From the NCBI RefSeq assembly GCF_000004075.3, contig NC_026655.2, positions 1,612,001 to 1,676,000 on the forward strand: 64,000 nucleotides of DNA, in the 5' to 3' direction. Below the pieces are notes generated by a model. The model made no database searches. It saw nothing but the letters and a program-made list of their open reading frames with translations, and was not told where the DNA came from. Positions 13,301-24,867 of the stretch are shown here, in pieces. A program made the translations under genes and the position numbers. The stretch comes from Cucumis sativus. Its lineage: Eukaryota > Streptophyta > Magnoliopsida > Cucurbitales > Cucurbitaceae. How positions within the stretch are numbered: position 1 is the stretch's first letter; each line of letters opens with the position of its first letter.

Positions 13301-15296
13301 ATCAACTTCATCACGGTTCAGGATCATAATGTTTGATCTAACAAATGCTGTGTGAAACATGACTCGAAACATCATCTCCTCGTGTACTAGATCTTCATCC
13401 ATATGGATGCATTCAAGAACTACGTCCCCTTGAACATGGCAATGAATATCAATTTTCACCAGCATACACTCTGCCTGTGGTAACAATTAATAAGAAAACT
13501 TAAATGTTGGTTAACTTCAGCTTTCAGATTTTGTGTTGCTGAGTCATTACCTGTAGGTAGTTGCGGATATGTTTTCTTTTGATTGGTGTCGAAAATAAAA
13601 GCTTTGAAGTTCTATTGGCCGGTGCTGAGGGGTCTTGACCGTAAATACGCACAACAGGCCTACATCCCTTTCCCCCATCAAAAAGAGGTAGAACTCTTAG
13701 TATTAAACAATCCAAAATTAGAGGTGTATCTGATGGAGGCCAATCGGAACCTAAATTTCTCCTGGAAATGTATTGAAGATATCTCAGCTGGGAAGGCTGA
13801 GGATTTAAAGAAGACAAAAGATGGAGAAGTTCCTTAGGAGCTTGCTTGTAGACCATTTCAAGAGTCTTCTGCTCCCCACTGTATTGTTTCCTGTACAAGA
13901 GAAGACCAGCTAGCATGAATGCAAGAACAGGCCATCCTCCTCTTTCACAATGCATCAATAGCACATTCTGTTGACCTTCCAGTGACAACCAGCTTTCACT
14001 TGATCGAAGGAAGTGGTGAATCATCTCCAATGGCAATAAAGGACACCCCTCATACTGCCGAGGATAGTCCATAACTGTCATGTCATACTGAGTCAGTACA
14101 TCAGAAATTTGACTCCGCCTACCACCTTCTCTGAAGTTGAAAACCATGAATGACGCATCAGGAAAGTGACTCTGTAGCTGTGCTACAATGCCATCCAAGT
14201 AGACCTTATATTCTTCTTCTTCCAACACTTCCGTGGAGAAGCAACAATCAAACACTGAAAATAAATAATAAGCAGAATAAGTTGCCATGAACCACCACTA
14301 AAAACCATCTCTCAAGTTGCTTTCAAAATATCCACATTGGCAGGTAGCTAAAAGAAAATTTCAATCACCCTTGGCCCAACTCAAAACCTCCTAAGTTAAA
14401 CGAAGCTACGAACATAGGAACAACATAATAGATAGAATATTATGTATTTGTCATTATTCATATCTGCAATGGCAAAAGGTTGGCCACCTGAAAAAGTGGG
14501 CCTCTCCTTCGTTTGTTAAGCTTTGTACTTTCATTCATTCAGCATCTCTAGCTGATTTTCACTAATTATATTATGTATTTAGTTTCTCTATCAACTCATA
14601 TCCCAAAAATATTATTATTAAATTAGTATTACTGTACGTTTCTCTAGCACCATGAATCATTTAGTTGAAGTCTAGCATCTTCCCTTTTTAAGTATAAATT
14701 ATTGTCAATTCTTGCTCAAATAGAGTATTTGATATATTGGCAGCTCCAGCGGCAATCAAACTCACATTCCATAAGAATCACACTCACGCAGGCAATGCAT
14801 TAAAAGCTATGAATGCAAACGAAACGAGAGAGAAAGCGTGTCAACGAGAACAGGAAGTTGTTTCCATTCCAATCCACAACTACTCGGGTCAAAGAGCATA
14901 TAAGTAGGGGACAAAAACAAAATCCAGAAGGAATTAAGTACACGAGACAGTCTGCATCAGAACTATTGCGTTACGAAGCAGCTAAACCTAGACTTCAAGG
15001 GTTTACTACGGCATTGTCCCAATTGCCATCAAACATCCAAAATTGAGCTAGAATAAAGCTAGAAAGCAAATAAACAATCCCCTAACTACCCACAAAAACA
15101 AATTACACAATAAGAGCTTAGCATTTCGCGAAGCTGCATAAAAGGGAGAAGAATGGAAAAACAACAAGAACCCAACACGAAATTGATAGAAAAAATAAAG
15201 AAAAAAGAAAAAGGGAAGCGTACCATAGACTCTCTCGGAGATCTCAAGAAGCCGATCCGGCGGCTTCCTGTAAAAGAACCGTCTGAACAGCGCCAT
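1373..15296 (-). CDS. FH20: Class II formin with PTEN-like N-terminus (formin-like protein 20/18 type)
   Basis: Actin-nucleating formin, 17 coding exons (minus): 15224-15296, 13551-14254, 13253-13474, 10205-13178, 9939-10059, 9442-9513, 8086-8184, 7870-7911, 7629-7709, 7479-7529, 7301-7382, 4445-4539, 3552-3623, 3032-3148, 2192-2260, 2032-2098, 1373-1524. All have GT-AG borders and agreeing phases except within exon 4. About 1,697 residues. Order: PTEN phosphatase-like domain (residues about 10-190), C2 (about 190-335), an acidic linker, a very long proline-rich FH1 (about 830-1260) and FH2 (about 1295-1690) opening with LKPLHWSKV and containing LYLGNTLNQG and FKLDSLLKLADTRA. The phosphatase loop reads HCERGGWPV: the Cys is present but the CX5R Arg is not, so it is probably inactive and membrane-binding, as known for class II plant formins. 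Exon 4 needs a one-base frame change near 11880-11960. FH20 rather than FH18 or FH14 is a guess from size and order. Confidence 0.93.
5303..6132. mobile_element. Long-terminal-inverted-repeat element (MITE/MULE-like) in a formin intron
   Basis: The left arm, about 5303-5415, contains AATACTAAAAATGGCATTTTT and then a CT-rich stretch starting GTTTCTCACACC. The reverse complement of about 6020-6132 repeats the same order (AATACTGAAAATGGCATTTTT, then GTTTCTCACTCC and CT-rich). The arms are about 110 bp, diverged mainly by transitions, and flank about 600 bp without a recognisable transposase. It sits in the 2.76-kb intron between exons 7301-7382 and 4445-4539. Exact ends and target duplication could not be fixed. 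Confidence 0.6.
6172..6260. mobile_element. Short hairpin element, dispersed cucurbit-type repeat family
   Basis: A 27-nt arm at 6172-6198 (TGAAACTATTTACAAAATAT...) and its reverse complement at 6234-6260 differ at one position, with a 35-nt loop. Related ends (ACAAAATATAGCAAAA or TTTTGCTATATTTTGT) recur at about 27075-27360, 54500-54545, 55145-55195, 56125-56350, 56490-56550 and 62740-62890. No coding capacity; non-autonomous. Confidence 0.55.
10380..11680 (-). repeat. FH1 polyproline low-complexity tract of the formin
   Basis: About 1.3 kb of CCN-rich coding DNA encodes runs of 6-16 prolines separated by short spacers such as MRGA, MYGA and MHGA. FH1 proline runs are known to bind profilin-actin. 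The 3' part includes a 36-bp perfect to near-perfect tandem repeat present four times (10514-10657), each unit encoding GGGRA plus seven prolines. Strong G/C strand asymmetry opens long spurious reading frames on both strands. Confidence 0.9.
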
Positions 15297-15308
15297 CGGA
15301 TGGCGCTG
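15288..15308 (-). promoter_or_regulatory. Perfect inverted repeat enclosing the formin start codon
   Basis: On the minus strand CAGCGCCAT, a 3-nt loop, then ATGGCGCTG form a 9-bp perfect stem. The ATG of the formin is the first half of the 3' arm. A mRNA hairpin here could slow initiation; this is inference from sequence only. Confidence 0.55.
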
Positions 15309-15935
15309 TTTCTTCGTCGATCGGATCCAAACCCGTTGTTGAATAAAACACTAACCAGATCAAAATTGACCAACAACCCAGAACGGATCTTAGAATGAAA
15401 GGGTCCGATCACAGCCAAAACCTTGAAAATGAAGCCGAAAATCCAGAAATTGAAAGGGAAAGCGAGATTTATAGAGGTAAGAAAAGGAAAAGAAAAAAAA
15501 GCAAAATCCCGACTAATTTCCGGCAATTAAACCCCAAACGTGAAGAGGGGGGAAAAGTCCAAAGGAGAAAAAATGGGGGAAAAAATGAAAAAATAAAAAA
15601 GGAATGGAAGAAGAGAAGTTGAAGAAATGGAAATGAGAATTGAAAGAGTGGAGAGAAGTGACAGTAGGGCAGAGGAGATTGAAAAAAATAAAAAGGAAAA
15701 ATGGGGTAAAAAAATTTACAAAGTAAAGAAGAAGAAGAAGAGAAAGAAAAAAAAAAAAAAAACTAAGAAATTTGTTCAGAAAGACGTAGTAGAGTGGATA
15801 AAAGAGAAAGGGATGATACTTCTTCTTCTTCTTTTTTTTTTCTCTCTTTCTTAAGACAAACAAACAAACCCCCTTCAACGTCCACTACGACAAATTTTGC
15901 TTTTCCCGCTGGCACTCTACCCATCTCTCCCTCCT

Positions 15936-15956
15936 ACGTGGCTCCCACGTGGCTCT
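15936..15956. promoter_or_regulatory. Twin ACGTGGC (G-box/ABRE-like) motifs upstream of the formin
   Basis: Two copies of ACGTGGC lie about 13 bp apart, roughly 650 bp upstream of the formin start codon. ACGTGGC is the core bound by plant bZIP and bHLH factors. The long GA/CT-rich stretch 15560-15860 between them and the gene is probably 5' leader and core promoter. Confidence 0.35.
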
Positions 15957-16019
15957 CCTTCTTTATTACATTTCACTTTTGTTTTTTCTTCTTTAAACTA
16001 TCATTTTGTTTTTCTTTTT

Positions 16020-19000
16020 AAGAGTTTCCTTAAATTACCATTTTAACTATACCATTCTTTTTAAATATAACTAATAAATAAATTTTACAATTTTTATTAT
16101 TCATTATTTCTATGTATTATTAAAACAAAACTTTTGGATCCAAAATTCAAGAGGCATCCAATTGATTTTATAATTTCATCTTTCCACTTCTAAAAAGTCT
16201 TCCATAACTTCTCAAATGTTTAATTTTTAATCATTGTTCCGTTTTTTTTCTGTAAACATTATTATTTTCGCCTCTAAATTTCTTTATTTGTAATTTTTTC
16301 TTCTTTTTTTGGAAAACTCATCCAAATTTTAAATATTGAAAAACAATTCTTAAAACTTCTTTAATACAGCTAATAATTTACTTAAAATAAATATGCCAAT
16401 TTAAACAAAATTAACATAGTTTTAAAATAAAACAACAACGAGATAGTTATGTGTGTATATATATATATTGTCTAATTGATAAATTTGCGTATAGTTAATT
16501 TATCTTCTCATTAAAAAAAATAATGGACCAACTTAATATTTTAAATAAATTACTAAATATTTTTAAGGATTTGGAGACCAAATATTAATTTGACTTCAAT
16601 TTTGTATTTAAGATACTTTTGTAAAAAATGGAGATGGAGATCAAATTTCCAAATTTTCAGAATATTAATTTCTGTAGTCATCATATGTTGTGAGTTTTGT
16701 ATTGTAATTTTCATAAATTAATATTAATATGAGCATATATATCAACATCTCTTTTATGTTTAAGTTTACAATATATAAAAAAATAGTTGACAAATTCACA
16801 CTTTTTTCTACAAAAATTAATTGATTCTCACGTCGAAGAAAATATATTTTTTTCATTTGATCCATTCAATTTTCCTTTTTTGAAAAAAACAAAACAAAAA
16901 CAAATTACTTTGTTTTAAAAGTCCAATCAATAAAAAACTACTAATTTTTTAGTTTTTAGAAATTATACTTATGAACATTATATAGAAATATATATAAATT
17001 TACTTACATATATCAAGAAGTCAAAGTTTATATATTACAATAAGTACTATTGAAACAGTGTATTGCTTTCTTTGTATGAAACACATATCATTTGCTATTT
17101 TAGTATTGGTTTTATAAGAACCCAAAGTTTTTCAAACTACAATATCTGTTTCAAAATATTTGTGTTCTATCAAATATTGCAGTAAATAACTTTTTTTTTT
17201 CTTTCTAATTTTCTATTGTAATTACCCATAACATGTAACAAAAAAATTTGGAGGTTTTTATTTGAAAATTTAAAGTATTTAATAATAATTTTTTAAAAGT
17301 TTACAAAATATCAATTCAAAACAAAATAGATATGTGTCTTTGTCGGTCTTTTCCAAATGTGGGTTCCTAGAAGTTTAATGCATATGCACCGGCCTTGTCA
17401 AAAGGAGAAAGTCCCAGGGAGTAGGCTAAAATGATCGGTTCAATCTTGTGGGTATATAACAGTTTATTTTACAAATGGTGGAATGTTAGTATATGTTAGA
17501 GGTCAAAACTACTTTACTGAAGGTCTCTTCGTGAATGAGGCATGTATGGTTGAGGTCGAATTCATGTCGCTGGGTGTGGATTTTGATATTTTAGTTATAA
17601 ATGTGTTGAACGTGAATGGAATCTCTTTAGCAGTATTGGAGTCCATATCGAAAATGTTATTTATGCAGCATCTTTCAACAAGTCTTTTTTTGTTTAGAAA
17701 AGTGTATTTTATAGTTGTATTATATAATTATGTTATTAAACAATTTTAAACAAGAGAAGATAAAAAACAATAGAAACCCAAAATTAGTTAGTTGAAAATG
17801 ATGAAATAAAGGGAAGCAATAAAAATTGTCAAAATCAATCCATTCAACTTCTCAGCTTCAAAAAATGAATGCACTTAAATACACTATTTATAATATCTTT
17901 TATTCACTTATTTAATACCCATTCATTGTTTTTTTTTTATTTCATAATTATTTTCAATTTTTCTTTTTCTTTTCTAAATATAATGGAAATAAGATGAAAT
18001 TTCCTAATCCAAAAATTTAAAAATTTAAAAATAATGTAAATTTTAGATAAACTTTTTGTTGGTGTTTCAAATTCAACCCCCAATAAAAAGTAACAACCAT
18101 AATGTCTTGGTAAATATTTTAAATTTTTATTTAAGATTTATACTTCCAATTTCACTTTTGTTAAAAAAAAAAAAAGAAAAAAACCACTTTCTTTTGATTC
18201 TTATTTTAGTTTAAATTTAAAACTAGATTAAACTCTCGAAATAAAAAAAAAAAACAAAATTAGACGATTTTATATATAGCAAAATAAGTAAAATTATATC
18301 ATTATTGTTAGTGATAAAATGTGAGTTTTGTTATATTTGATAAAAAAATTCGACGGTTTTATCATTCAACATTTTTTTTTTTAATTTTGGTTGAACTGAC
18401 TGTATAATAATAATAAAAGTATACAAGAAAATACATTCGTCGAATCCATATATATTCTAAATTTACAAAGACAGTGTTAATAAGACCAATGTTTTTTTAA
18501 AAATGAATAACAAGCTACTATTCAACGTGCTTGTCATACTAATAACGATACAAACCCTCAAATTTAAATTAATATTTGGAACAATAACTTTAGAAGACAA
18601 ACATTAATTTTCTTTTATTTACTTCAAACATTTAACGTTTTAGCTACTATGCATTTCTTTTATCAATCAACCAAAATCATACTCAAATTGATATGTAAAT
18701 AAACTTATTTATATGAATTTTGTTTATATTTAAATTTAAAACTTCAAATTATAATTATTTTAAATTTGTAAAAATAAAAACATGACAATATTATAGGTGG
18801 CCCATATGCCAAGCTAATTGATAGTTAATTTTGGGTTGGTGGAAGATAGATTATATTATTGTTATTGAATTAGAAGAGAAAAGAAATATATAATTATGTT
18901 TTTTTTTTAACTATAATTATATTATTGCTAGGCTCAATCAATAATTTAATAAGACACATAAATGAGTTGCATATACACCAAAACTTCAAATAAAAGCAAA

Positions 19001-20820
19001 ACTATGAAATAATAATACATTAACAAGTAGTGATAAAATGATGGTGTGGATATTCAAAAAGTGAAAAATAAAAAAGATATCTAACTTACTTGTATTATAT
19101 TTCATATCTCTTTTAGTTAATCTAGACTTAATTCAACTTAACGTAGATTTGTATTATTTTTTGGGAATAGAGATTTAGTTTTTTGATAAACTAATTTAAT
19201 ATAGTTTAAGCAATGTGTGTATTGTTTCCTTTGAAATAATTTTCGAATGATTATACTAAAAAAAAATTGTACGAATATTTTTATACCAATTTAACTATAC
19301 CCATTTTGACAACTTATGTATATACTTCGCTTTTATTTTTTTTGTAGTATTTACTTTAAAAAAAAAAACTTACATAATTGTCATACAATGATCAACGAGA
19401 CATCTTTTTATTACATAACAATTATTTAAGTTTTTCTTATGTATTCTGTGAACTACCAAATTTTTATTATCTGTTAGGATATTTAACATTTTTGTCTCAA
19501 CATATGACATAAAAGAGAGAATTAATTTACTTGTAAAAATGAGGTTTTAGTGGTGCATGCATGCAATTTGATATTTGTTTAAAACGTTTTTTAGTTAAGT
19601 ACTCAATCGACCGTTGATTGACTAAGAAAAAATAACGTTCATGACGATGAAGGTGTCAAATTCATTTGTGGTTATTATTATTTATATCATATTTGCTTAC
19701 AAAAGCTTAGTTCATCAACAAATTACAGTCATATATATCTTAAATTTGATTAATGTGAGTGAGATATTAAAACTTCGAACCTTATAGTTAAGTGTGACGG
19801 TACCTAACGTAAACCTACCATGATCACTAATATTATTTTAACCAATTGAAACTATTAAATTGATCTCTTCATCATTTCCATGTATATATAAATAAATTGA
19901 TATGAACAATAATGAAATGGACCACTTCAATAGTTACGATGGCCCCCATGATTTTATTATTATTACTATTTTTTTTTTCGTAATGGAAACACAATAAAAA
20001 CAAAAAAGGAAATAAAATATAAATGTTTCTCCTTCTTCCTACGCAATGGTCAAGCATTATTCTAAATGTCAATAAATTTAATTAATTAAGAACTTATAAC
20101 AAATAATAATAACAAAATCGAACATGTATTTTTTTTTTTTTTCAATAGCAGTTAAGTTATGCTAATTCCTTTTGCAATTTGAATACGATAGTTAAATTTT
20201 TTTGTATAATACTTTTTCTTATACATTAGTTTTAAATTTCAAATTGAACTCTATTAGATTTAAACTTTATATTACCTTCGAGAAAATTTACCAATTTTGA
20301 ACTTTTTTTTTCTTCCGAAATAATCTATAATATATAAATTATTGAAGAGAAAATAAAACAAACTATTTTATTCATTGAAACTTCTATGCTTGTGTTGAAT
20401 AGGTCAAGTATATAACAAATCTTTACCATTTTAAAAAATTAAATCTATCTACCCTTAATATTTATAAAAACTAATGGTTTTTTTTCAAATATAAAAATTT
20501 AACAAACTATTTATTAATAAAACCACTAAAAATATTTTTTTTGTTTATTATAAAATGTTTTACTTTTTTTTACAATTTCCCCAAATTTATTATAGTATTA
20601 TTTGTTAAAAAAATAGAAAATAAAAAATTAACAATTAACTAGTTTCTCGTTAAATTTTTTCAAAAAGGAATTAGTCTTTTCAAAATTGTGAAAATATTTT
20701 TACAATGTATTATTTTGTTTAACAAATTGGAAACTAAAGTTTTAAAATAGAAAGTGTAATAATAGATAGAAAGTAGAAAAATTATTAGGATGAAAAAAAA
20801 AAAAGGAAAGAAATAAACAA
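16020..20820. other. AT-rich intergenic sequence, no gene seen
   Basis: About 4.8 kb of very AT-rich DNA with many poly-A and poly-T runs and short TA repeats. Open frames are short, lack family motifs and show no splice-linked partners. No tRNA-like box pair was recognised. Confidence 0.55.
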
Positions 20821-20829
20821 AATGCGTAT

Positions 20830-21120
20830 CACGTGCAAGGTCGTGTGAACACATCATCATGCTCATTGCTCGTTGTTAATCTGTGGGTCATCAATTTGTC
20901 TTTAAAAAAGAAAATAATAATAACAAATAAATAGACACGTGCGTGTCACGTGTCGTCGACTACGGGAAAGCGAAATTTCGACCACGAATTGGAGAATTAG
21001 GGTTTGGCTATAAAATGACGTGGCAAGTGGTCAATATCAGGGGGGAAAGTCAATAAAATGGACGGCTGGATGAGAGAGAAGAAGCGATCAGGTACGGCGG
21101 GGGACCATTGGAATGATTGA
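20830..21120 (+). promoter_or_regulatory. Orphan promoter-like island: three G-boxes, telo-box, TATA, small ORF
   Basis: CACGTG occurs at 20830-20835, 20936-20941 and 20947-20952. The last two form a palindrome GACACGTG-5 nt-CACGTGTC (20934-20954). A telo-box TTAGGGTTT lies at 20997-21005 and CTATAAAA at 21008-21015. A 20-codon ORF starts at 21058 (MDGWMREKK...) and stops at 21118-21120. The island is clearly less AT-rich than its surroundings. No longer coding region follows within several kb, so it may drive a non-coding or short-peptide transcript, or be a relic. Confidence 0.4.
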
Positions 21121-21244
21121 ATCCATCCATCCATCCATGTCCGTGCTTGGCATGTGAGGACCGTCTGCATAGTCATAATCATCCCAATGTGGGGGAGATT
21201 TTTGGATTCACAATGCCTAAGTTTGTCCACTAAAACCAATTAGC

Positions 21245-23500
21245 ATTTGCAAGTAATTTTGCTTTTAAAAACTATGAAGGATTTGATATAGTAGTTTTTA
21301 TTTGAAAAAAAAAATGTGTTTAATTGATTTATGATAAACCATATAACAAATAGTCGACTTTTCGAGTGAGATGTAAATGTTCTTATCGCATATTTTAAAC
21401 AAAACAACTTGCAAAGTTTAAGCTATATTGATCGCACATTAGAGTTTATGATGATAGTTACTAGAAATGGTCGTTGTAGTTAATCTCTCGAGTGCTCGTT
21501 GCTAGAGTTGGCAACAACAATGATCATCGAAGGAGAGTGTTGGAGTCCACGTGGTTGCCTAAGCGCATTTGTTTCACAAACTCATTTTGTTCAAAAGATT
21601 TTTTTTTAATATCACAAACTCATTACATGCATCTCGACTAATCTCATATACGATAACTCATCTAAACCCTACAACATGATCTTTTAGTTAATTTTCAATA
21701 CCGTCTCTCTTTTTACTACAATACCAATCTATGATGATTCATTTTGTTCAAAACTTATTCTAAATGGTCGTCAAACACTTCAACCTTTTCTAACAAGATT
21801 TTCTCAAAAAAAAAAAAACGAGGCACTTGAAAATAAAAGCAAACACACATGCAATCATTTGGATGAAAAACAACCAACTCTACTATTAGTAGTGACTTAA
21901 TGTATTAAATTAGATGATAGGTAGTCATAAAATAAGAGAATGTAGTTGGAATAGGAAAATTTAACAGAGAATGTGTCCATACTTTGGGATAATTAAATTT
22001 CATGAGATGTCCCCCTAAATTGGGCCCTTTTCTGTCTAACTTTTGGTGCTACATACCTAAATGCAATACTACTTTTTTAAAATCCTCTCTTCTCCATCTT
22101 TTTTCTGTTTGCTTATAAGCTTGATAAATATTAAAACAAAAAATGATTAATTTTCTCAAATTCCAACGAGTAGTAATTCCACGAACCAAATAATATATGG
22201 AAGGTTTCAATACATTAAACCTTCAATCTATAGAGGAAGGTTATGTTATTATTAATTGAACTAAGCTTACTTTGACGAGAACTCTAACTCTCAGGCAAAA
22301 TAGATATGATGATTGGTTCCCTGCTCCTCGTTCACAAAGCCTGTAAAATTGCAGGGGTAGTCCTTGTCTTTTTGTCCTTTAGGGACAAACAAATTTATTT
22401 CACTATTGGTTATTAAAGGAAAGTCTTATGACATTGTCATACAAATAATTGAGATAGTCTAATTCTCCCATCCTTTATAGTTTTTGAGGAGAAGAAAAAC
22501 AATATATTCGATCATATTACAAGAGGTCACGATGAATTTAGATTTTAGTAAATTTAACAATTGATTAGAGAGTATATACTTTCAATCAAGATAACAAAGA
22601 TTCACGTCCCTCGTCATATATTGTAGTTGAAAATAAGTTTCAATTGTTGGGAATATGATCAAAGTCCAACATTAACTGAAAAAATGTATGATTAGGACGT
22701 GAATAACGATATCTATCTGATACATATATTGAAATCCTTTTAGAGTTGCTTCAATTTTTATAGTCCAACTTTTGGAAAGAAAACAACTATCACGGGAAAT
22801 GATATATTTTTCTTAATCGTACGTTCATGTCATCGTAACAAAAAATTTACTTAATATTAATTATATGATGAAACCTAAACCTAAAATTTAAACTATCAAT
22901 GATTATAACTTAGCCAACATGTGCATAACTTAACTAACATAAAGTGAACATTTACGAGTTACTAATTTAAGTAATTATAGCGAGTAACAATTTTAAAGAA
23001 AATAATCAAGTATATAACCACCGTTAGAACTAAAGAAAGAATCACAATTACCAACAGGGTGATTTGTTTTTGAAGTAAAGAATAGAAACAAGTATTTTAT
23101 ACAAGAATATCTTCCACTTTAGGCTCGAAGTTCAAATGACATTAGGTTTGGTTTCATATACACACACATGAAAGAAATAATTGATGTGAGACATTGTTAA
23201 AAAGAGAAAAAGGGTGGAGGATAAGAGGAAGGTCCATTTTTATGTGGCTAAGGCAATTTTGGGAGATTGCTTCATTTATCATTTGAGAGATAAGGGTAAG
23301 AGTGGACCCTCCATTTTCATAGCACTTTAAAGCTTAAACAATTTCAGAAAGAAACACAGCAGCAAATCCCCTTCTGCTTTCTTCCTCCTTACAAAAACCA
23401 ATTCTGGCTTCCAATGATTTGTGTTTTAACGTAGAGATGACTTTGGTATATCTATTTGTTGTTGCATGTTTGGACGTTTCATTCAATAGTATAAATAAGA
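21245..23500. other. Intergenic sequence, no gene; possible old LTR fragment
   Basis: No supported gene. A stretch beginning TGTTGGGAATATGATC at 22648 resembles the 5' end of some plant LTRs, but I found no partner copy, primer-binding site or target duplication. Confidence 0.4.
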
Positions 23501-23511
23501 TAAAATTTGAG

Positions 23512-23693
23512 TGTATCTCGGATATCACTTATTTTTGTGCATCTCTTCTCACCGTTCAATAAAAAAGTATCAAAATATTATAGAAAAGGAAAAAGTAAAA
23601 CATCTCTTCACACCGTTCAATAAAAAAGTATCGAAATATTCTAGAAAAGGAAAAGATAAAACTTGACGGATCATAAGTGATGTTCGAGATACA
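23512..23693. repeat. 61-bp tandem duplication between inverted-repeat arms
   Basis: Copies at 23540-23600 and 23601-23661 are 61 bp each and differ at few positions. They are flanked by 21-bp arms at 23512-23532 (TGTATCTCGGATATCACTTAT) and 23673-23693, inverted relative to each other with two mismatches. Non-coding. Confidence 0.75.
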
Positions 23694-24867
23694 TATAAAT
23701 ATTTTTCTTTTAAACAAAGTTCGTTTATACGGTATCTCTTAGTTTGAAAATACAAATGGTTAGGACTTTATTTGTTTACAAAAGAGAAGAGAAGCTTATT
23801 GAAGTTTGTTACGAAGTTAGATGTTCAAATTTTGAATTTAAAAATGATTGCAAATAAAGTGCAAAGGGAAGAGAGGCTGCAGTGCAGTGCATGGTCTGGT
23901 TAATCTACTTCTACGTCATAAAACCCGAACAAATATCTGTCCTAAACTTCGTGGTCATTTTTCACATAAACTAAGTAGTTGCAGTGCTCTATTATACAAT
24001 GACGATGATAAAGTTAATTTACAAATCAACATTTCAATATGCATAATGTAAATCGAAAGGTTCAACATCAATATTAAAAATCCATCACTATCAATATCTC
24101 GAGTATCTTTTGCAAATAATCATAAACATAAAAGTAGAAACCATTGTTAGTCTCATTTAAAAAATATTGTTAACAATATTAATAACTTTGTTCCACAAAG
24201 ATATCAATACTTAAAATTTGATTATATTTTATAACCAAACCAGAACTAATTCAACTTAATTAGACATTAATTTGATCCCAATCTTGATATACTATAGAAT
24301 TAAGAGAAAGAAAATAGATGTGGTAAAATTATAAAATAGTTGAATAACCTATAAACTATCAACTTCATATATAATTGACCCAACATCTATTTGTTGTTTT
24401 TCAAAAAACAAATCTACTTTTCACAAAGTTTTGAAATTTGAGGCTAATAAAACTTCCCTTTCAACTACAATTATAGTTCCCTTTAACCACCTCAAGATAC
24501 TAATTCTTTTTTAAAAAAATCTTTAAATCGGTTCCACTTCCACATCAATTATTTAATGAATAGAGGACGACAATAACAATTGAAAATATTTATAAAATAT
24601 ACCAAAATTTTAGATTCTATCTAAAATAAACGAATAAACTTTTATTAGTAATAGGATCTGAAATTTTGGCATAAATATTTTAGTATATTTGAAAGCAAAC
24701 CCTAATAATAATAAATAAAAAATGATGGTCGATGTTGATTCATATTGATCTAATCAAGTAATGGAGGTCCACACAATTCTAATTGATGTAATCTTAAAAT
24801 GATGTTTATCAATCGTATTAAACTATAGATGGGGCAAACATGCTTTAGTTTCAAGTCTTCTTTGTTG

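Noticed and set aside
20997..21239. 80-residue minus-strand frame in the promoter-like island
   Set aside because: No motif or splice partner; the regulatory motifs are a better explanation for the composition.
22648..22860. TGTTGGGAATATGATC start resembling a solo LTR
   Set aside because: No second copy, CA end or target duplication could be found by eye.
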